This document shows positions 60,156 through 64,000 of a stretch of DNA of 64,000 bases, in pieces. A model generated the notes under the pieces. It made no database searches, was not told where the DNA came from, and saw nothing but the letters and a program-made list of their open reading frames with translations. Source of the DNA: Aliidongia sp035943795 (GTDB lineage Bacteria > Pseudomonadota > Alphaproteobacteria > ATCC43930 > CGMCC-115725). Location of the stretch: NCBI RefSeq assembly GCF_035943795.1, contig NZ_DASZBY010000034.1:172351-236350 (forward strand). Direction: 5' to 3'. Every line of letters begins with the position of its first letter. Positions within the stretch are counted from its first letter, which is position 1. The translations under genes and the position numbers were made by a program.

Positions 60156-61040
60156 TTGGACGGCATCCTGTCGATCCAGTCCTGGGTCAGCTATGGCCAT
60201 GTCGGCAATGCGGCGGCGCTGTTTCCGTTGCAGCGGCTGGGGTTCGAGGCCTGGGGCGTAAATACGGTCCAATTCTCCAACCACACCGGCTACGGCGAAT
60301 GGCGCGGGACCGTGTTCGAGCCCGCGCAGATCGCCGAACTGATCGAGGGCATGGCGGCGCGCGGTGCGCTCGACCGGTGCCGGGCGGTCCTGACCGGCTA
60401 CACGGGCGATCCGGCCCTGGGGGCCGTCGTGCTCGATACGGTGGCGCGCGTCCGGGCGGCCAATCCCGGCGCGCTCTGGCTGTGCGATCCGGTGATGGGC
60501 GATACCGACGGCGGCTTCTACGTGCGGCCCGGTCTGCCGGAATTCTTCCGCGACCGGGCGGTCCCGCTGGCCGACATCATCACGCCCAACCAGTTCGAGC
60601 TGGAATTCCTCACCGGGCGAACCATCAAGGACCTGCCCGACGCGCTCGATGCCGCGGCCGCGGCCCGCGCGCTCGGGCCCAAGGTGGTTCTGCTGACCAG
60701 CCTGGTCCGACCGGATGCGCCCCCGGATCACATCGAACTGCTGGTTTCGACGGCGGAAGGCGCCTGGCGCGTGACGACGCCTCTGCTGCCGATCTCGGTC
60801 AACGGCGCCGGCGACGCGGTGGCGGCCCTGTTCCTGGCCCATTGGCTCAAGACCGGCGGCGATCCCGCGGCCACCCTTTCCGCCGCCGCTTCGGCGATCT
60901 ATGCGGTGCTCAAGAAAACCCACGCGCAGGGCGAACGCGAGATCCAGCTGGTCGCGGCCCAGGATCAGCTCGTATCGCCTGACGAGTTGTTCCGAGCTGA
61001 GCGGGTGGACGGGTTCGAGCGAACCGACCGAAGGGCGTGA
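60156..61040 (+). CDS. pdxY: Pyridoxal kinase PdxY
   Basis: A 294-residue ribokinase-fold kinase that phosphorylates pyridoxal to PLP (salvage). Homology starts at GILSIQSWVSYGHVGNAAALFPLQRLGFEAWGVNTVQFSNHTGYG, with the catalytic anion-hole motif NGAGDAVAALFLA near residue 220. The start is TTG 60156, six bases after GGAG; there is no ATG in this part. Divergent to the lyase-hydratase pair. The C-terminal 30 residues (PDELFRAERVDGFERTDRRA) are longer than usual. After it, base composition drops sharply to A/T. Confidence 0.92.
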   Translation: MDGILSIQSWVSYGHVGNAAALFPLQRLGFEAWGVNTVQFSNHTGYGEWRGTVFEPAQIAELIEGMAARGALDRCRAVLTGYTGDPALGAVVLDTVARVRAANPGALWLCDPVMGDTDGGFYVRPGLPEFFRDRAVPLADIITPNQFELEFLTGRTIKDLPDALDAAAAARALGPKVVLLTSLVRPDAPPDHIELLVSTAEGAWRVTTPLLPISVNGAGDAVAALFLAHWLKTGGDPAATLSAAASAIYAVLKKTHAQGEREIQLVAAQDQLVSPDELFRAERVDGFERTDRRA

Positions 61041-61110
61041 GCGTTCCGCGCAAATAGACGAATTACGTTCGAACAAGCCGCGAGGCGCCGCAGGCACTCG
61101 CGCCACGGTA

Positions 61111-61230
61111 TTGCACAATAACTTTTCTGTAATAAATTTTATTAAATTTAATCAGGATTGAGGCTGGTTTATATACGGCATTGCTTGGATGTCGGTCGCG
61201 ATCATCCAGAAATAAACTCATCCGGATGGA
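61111..61230 (+). promoter_or_regulatory. A/T-rich leader with inverted repeats before the large ORF
   Basis: From about 61111 to 61175 the sequence is strongly A/T rich in a GC-rich chromosome. It has TTGCAC at 61111, the inverted repeat TAATAA-ATT-TTATTA (61130-61144), twin AAATTT blocks (61134-61139 and 61144-61149) and TATATA at 61170. Such tracts attract H-NS- and MucR-type silencers, and the same window encodes a MucR protein. Which box is the true promoter cannot be fixed. Confidence 0.5.
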
Positions 61231-61236
61231 ATGAAA

Positions 61237-64000
61237 ATGCGCGTAACCATGGCAGATGGCTCGCCCGTTCAAACTCAGACTCAGGTTTCGCCTCCCGTTT
61301 CTACGGTGAGTTTCAATTCGGCGCTGAATAATGCTGCGTCTTCTTCTGGAAACACCGCGACCGCGCCTTTGATCAAGGCGATCCCTCTTGCCTCGTCCGA
61401 CAAGCAGCATCTGCTCGACCTCTACAATCAAATGCTCGAAGCCGAAGAGGCGGCCAGCCAGAATGCTGCCCGCAATCGGGAGCTCCGGCAGGAGCAGCAT
61501 GATGACGTAACGACGGCGCAGACAAATCTCAGTACCGCCATCAACACCATGCTGACGAAGAGCCTGGCCGGTCATGCCAACCAGCCCGACCTGATCGCCG
61601 GGCAGGCGGACAGCATCAAATTGCTCGCCAAGCCGGATGCTGCCATCGGCAGTCAACCCACCCTCGGCGACGTCGTCGACCAAGCGAGTTCCGGCGTCCA
61701 GCAGAGCCTCGACGCCAGTTTCCCGCCCGCCTTGAGCAAGGCGATCAGCGCCGGTGACTGGAAGAACGTCACGGCGATCTCGCAAAAGCTGATGGGCGGC
61801 ACCGGCAGCACGCCGGCCTCGATCTATACCAAGGCGCAGTCGCTGGCCGAGCTGGCGCCCTCTTCGGCCGATTGCCAAGGCGCCATCCAGGCGGCTTTCA
61901 GCAATCTCGTGGTGAAGCCGGCCGCAGCCAAGATCGCGGCCGCCTACAAGTCCGGCGGCTCCATGGCCGGTGCGGCCCAACTGCGCCAGACCCTGACGGG
62001 TGCCCCGCCTGAAGTGGCCCAGATGATCTTCACCGCGGCGAAGCCGACGATCGACGCCATGGCCAAGGAATTGGGGAAATCCACCTCCTATGAGAACCTG
62101 CCGCCGACCATCGATTCCTACTTGCAGGAGCAGCGGCAGGATCAGCAGAACGGTATTCCGGCGACCTATCCAGAAGGGCTGTGGTCGATCTCGTCGGTAC
62201 AGGAATACAATCAGGTCTACGGCGACGTCGCGGCCTCGGTCGAACTTGCCAGCCGAGGGCCCAACCCCGGTGCCGCCGCGCAGCAGGTCGCATCAGACAT
62301 TCTGGATCGGCCCAAGTCGGATCTCACGTTCCTGACCCCCTTGCCCGGACAATCGGACGGCCCGCCGCTGAGCGGCGCCATCACCCAGTCGGTGGCAAAT
62401 GGCGATGGTGCGGTCCTGTCGCTGGCGCTCGCCCAGCATCTCGCCCCGACGGGCGCGGCGAGCAGCGCCCCGAAATCGGACGGCACCACCTTCCTGCAGA
62501 GCGCGACGCCGGAAGGCCGGGCGTCGAACATCCTGACGGCGATTTCGGCCGGCCTCGCCCAGTTGCAGAAGAATAACGACGCCGCGCTCAAGACTTTCCT
62601 GACGCCGCCCTCGGTCAAGAAGAGCAACTTCGGCGCGTCGGATTCGACGACCGAGCCGGTCCAGCAGATGGCCGCCCGCTGGGCACCGTTGCTGGGCACC
62701 GACAAGACGGCGGCGGCGTTGCAGAAGCTGATCGACAATACGCCTGCTCTGAAGAACCAGGTGATTGCGAACCAGAAGGCCGCCGACCAGAGCGCCGCCA
62801 ACGTCGTCAATACGCTGCTCGATCTCAAGGGCGCCTCGCCGGAGATCCAGAAGCTCAGCAGCTTCGGGACTCTCGACAAGGCCGCCACCTCGCTGCAGAC
62901 CGATAAATCGACTGAAGGCTCGATTTCGGTCAGCCAGTCGGCGCAATCGGCGATCAAGCAGGCGACCCTGGCCCGGATAGGCCAGCAGGATCCGATGTTC
63001 AAGAACCAGTCGGCGCCGCCGAACCTGCTCTGGTCCTCGCGCATCGCCCGCGGCATCATCGCCGAGATCGCCGGTGTCACGAAGCCGGTGACGGACGCCA
63101 ACAAGCTGCGCGTGCTTCAGTCTGACATCGGCCAGCTGTCTGCCGCCGACCAGGTCGAGCTGTTCGGGACCAGCAACCCGTCGCAGATCATCGCGGACGC
63201 GCTGAAGAACCCAGGAGCCAATGGTTCGGTCAGCGATCTCGTGCAGTCTCTCTCCTCGCAACTGAGCGAGGGGGATGTCCCGACCTTGACGCCGCGTGGC
63301 GGCCTGTCGCCGATCACGTTGAAAGGCACGGCCATGACCGGGGTGGGCTCGGCCCTTTACCTGGTCGGCGCGTGGGACCTGCTGAAGACGCCGTTCGTCA
63401 AGGGCCAGGATCCGGTGCCCGTGATCCTCAACAGGGTGTTCGGCGGCTACATTCTATTGGGCGGTGCCAACAACGGCTATCTCGCGGGATCCAGCTTCGC
63501 CCAGAACATGCTGGTGGGCGAGAATTCGCGCCTGTTCTCGAACAGCTTCTCGACCGGCGGGCTGCTCGACAAGCTGACGCGGCCGGTGCTGGGTAAGGGC
63601 ACGTTGTTCGACTATTCGCCGGACCTGTTCGAGGGCGGCGCGGCGGTGCTTCTGAGCGGCATCGCCGCTTATGAATTCACCCATGGCCAGTATTTCGCGG
63701 GCGGGTCATACACCGTCGCTGCGGCTGCGGGCGCCTATCCGCTCATCAAGAAATACGGGCCGAAAATGTTCGGCGACGACGGCGCCGCGACCGGGGCCGC
63801 GACGGAGGCGACGACGGAAGGAACCGGCGGTCTGCTGGCGACGAGTGCGGAAGAGGCCACCGCCGGCACCGCCGGTGCCGACTGGTCCGGGCCGATCGCC
63901 GCCGGCGTGGTGCTGGCGACGACCGTCGGCCTCTACGGCTACAAGCTCTATACGCGGGTCCAGCAGTCGAACACATATGAGGGGACGAACCAGACCTTCC
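61237..64000 (+). CDS. Large unrecognised protein, open at the window edge (partial)
   Basis: An uninterrupted frame of at least 921 codons from ATG 61237 (MRVTMADGSPVQTQTQ; GGATGGA lies upstream with six bases spacing; ATG 61231 and 61249 are alternatives) to the window end. There is no signal peptide. The first ~45 residues are rich in Ser, Thr, Gln and Asn, then a charged helical stretch (QHLLDLYNQMLEAEEAASQ, about residues 67-85) that may be coiled-coil. Residues ~90-690 are soluble, Ala/Gln/Ser-rich and helical. From ~700 on there are Gly/Ala-rich hydrophobic stretches (about 698-715, 735-755, 800-815, 822-838, 883-902) separated by loops. Base and codon use at the 5' end is less GC-rich than neighbours. 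I cannot assign a family. A secreted or membrane-inserting effector-like protein is one idea; the evidence is compositional only. Confidence 0.7.
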   Translation, partial: MRVTMADGSPVQTQTQVSPPVSTVSFNSALNNAASSSGNTATAPLIKAIPLASSDKQHLLDLYNQMLEAEEAASQNAARNRELRQEQHDDVTTAQTNLSTAINTMLTKSLAGHANQPDLIAGQADSIKLLAKPDAAIGSQPTLGDVVDQASSGVQQSLDASFPPALSKAISAGDWKNVTAISQKLMGGTGSTPASIYTKAQSLAELAPSSADCQGAIQAAFSNLVVKPAAAKIAAAYKSGGSMAGAAQLRQTLTGAPPEVAQMIFTAAKPTIDAMAKELGKSTSYENLPPTIDSYLQEQRQDQQNGIPATYPEGLWSISSVQEYNQVYGDVAASVELASRGPNPGAAAQQVASDILDRPKSDLTFLTPLPGQSDGPPLSGAITQSVANGDGAVLSLALAQHLAPTGAASSAPKSDGTTFLQSATPEGRASNILTAISAGLAQLQKNNDAALKTFLTPPSVKKSNFGASDSTTEPVQQMAARWAPLLGTDKTAAALQKLIDNTPALKNQVIANQKAADQSAANVVNTLLDLKGASPEIQKLSSFGTLDKAATSLQTDKSTEGSISVSQSAQSAIKQATLARIGQQDPMFKNQSAPPNLLWSSRIARGIIAEIAGVTKPVTDANKLRVLQSDIGQLSAADQVELFGTSNPSQIIADALKNPGANGSVSDLVQSLSSQLSEGDVPTLTPRGGLSPITLKGTAMTGVGSALYLVGAWDLLKTPFVKGQDPVPVILNRVFGGYILLGGANNGYLAGSSFAQNMLVGENSRLFSNSFSTGGLLDKLTRPVLGKGTLFDYSPDLFEGGAAVLLSGIAAYEFTHGQYFAGGSYTVAAAAGAYPLIKKYGPKMFGDDGAATGAATEATTEGTGGLLATSAEEATAGTAGADWSGPIAAGVVLATTVGLYGYKLYTRVQQSNTYEGTNQTF

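Noticed and set aside
61100..61116. A sigma-54 promoter before the large orphan gene
   Set aside because: CGCCACGGTATTGCA resembles the TGGCAC-N5-TTGCA consensus, but the essential GG of the -24 element is GC, so it was not called.

Overview
The window is high-GC chromosomal DNA from an alphaproteobacterium, most likely of the Rhodospirillales type. Three things support this. The gene order tsaB-rimI-mucR-fur-plsC-miaB-phoH-ybeY-corC-lnt-HTH-metK-trmB is a classic alphaproteobacterial core block. The order ubiG / lysC-ptsP-rodZ-ispG-hisS-prfA-prmC-DUF4167 is a second one. GcrA and MucR/Ros regulators are also present. No rRNA, tRNA, CRISPR array, insertion sequence or phage gene was seen. Genus and species cannot be named from what is visible.

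Layout. 0.1-11.6 kb (minus strand): tRNA modification (TrmB, MiaB, TsaB), SAM synthesis (MetK), rRNA maturation (YbeY), envelope lipid genes (Lnt, PlsC), CorC, PhoH, a Fur-type and a MucR regulator, and RimI. 11.6-34 kb is a patchwork of small metabolic units: a VanX-type dipeptidase, two glutathione transferases, an NfuA Fe-S carrier, RutE, a class V aminotransferase, a RES/Xre toxin-antitoxin pair, an EamA exporter with divergent LysR, a TIGR02186/TauE pair, a D-threonine aldolase-like enzyme with an amidase, an M20 peptidase followed by a MoxR/VWA (CoxD-CoxE) pair, a Phd/FitB toxin-antitoxin pair, and a RraA-like aldolase with an aminotransferase and divergent Lrp. GcrA is at 34 kb.

34.9-42.5 kb holds a sugar module: NAD-dependent epimerase, DegT/StrS aminotransferase, MFS and SMR transporters, a DPM/ArnC-like GT2, a methyltransferase and a GT39-type membrane enzyme. 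Together these look like parts for making an amino sugar, loading it on a polyprenyl carrier, flipping it and transferring it. 42.9-46.1 kb holds an ectoine-hydrolase-like M24 enzyme followed by an M20D deacylase and a GNAT. 46.1-58.1 kb is the second core block. 58.1-61.0 kb holds a tandem MaoC hydratase, a CitE-like lyase and pyridoxal kinase PdxY.

The last 2.9 kb differs from the rest. After pdxY the sequence becomes strongly A/T rich, then a single open frame starts near 61237 and runs off the end of the window, at least 921 codons. It has a Ser/Thr/Gln-rich N-terminus without a signal peptide, helical or coiled-coil stretches, and several Gly/Ala-rich hydrophobic segments near the visible C-terminal end. 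I do not recognise its family, and it is the best candidate here for something undescribed.

Several intergenic structures are recorded: palindromic repeats of two families, convincing terminators after rodZ, ispG and gcrA, a hairpin over the mucR ribosome binding site, hairpins in the metK leader, and a possible 11-codon leader peptide before the M24 gene. Several genes probably start at TTG or GTG (metK, miaB, RES toxin, pdxY, tsaB, rimI, ubiG, the MaoC gene).
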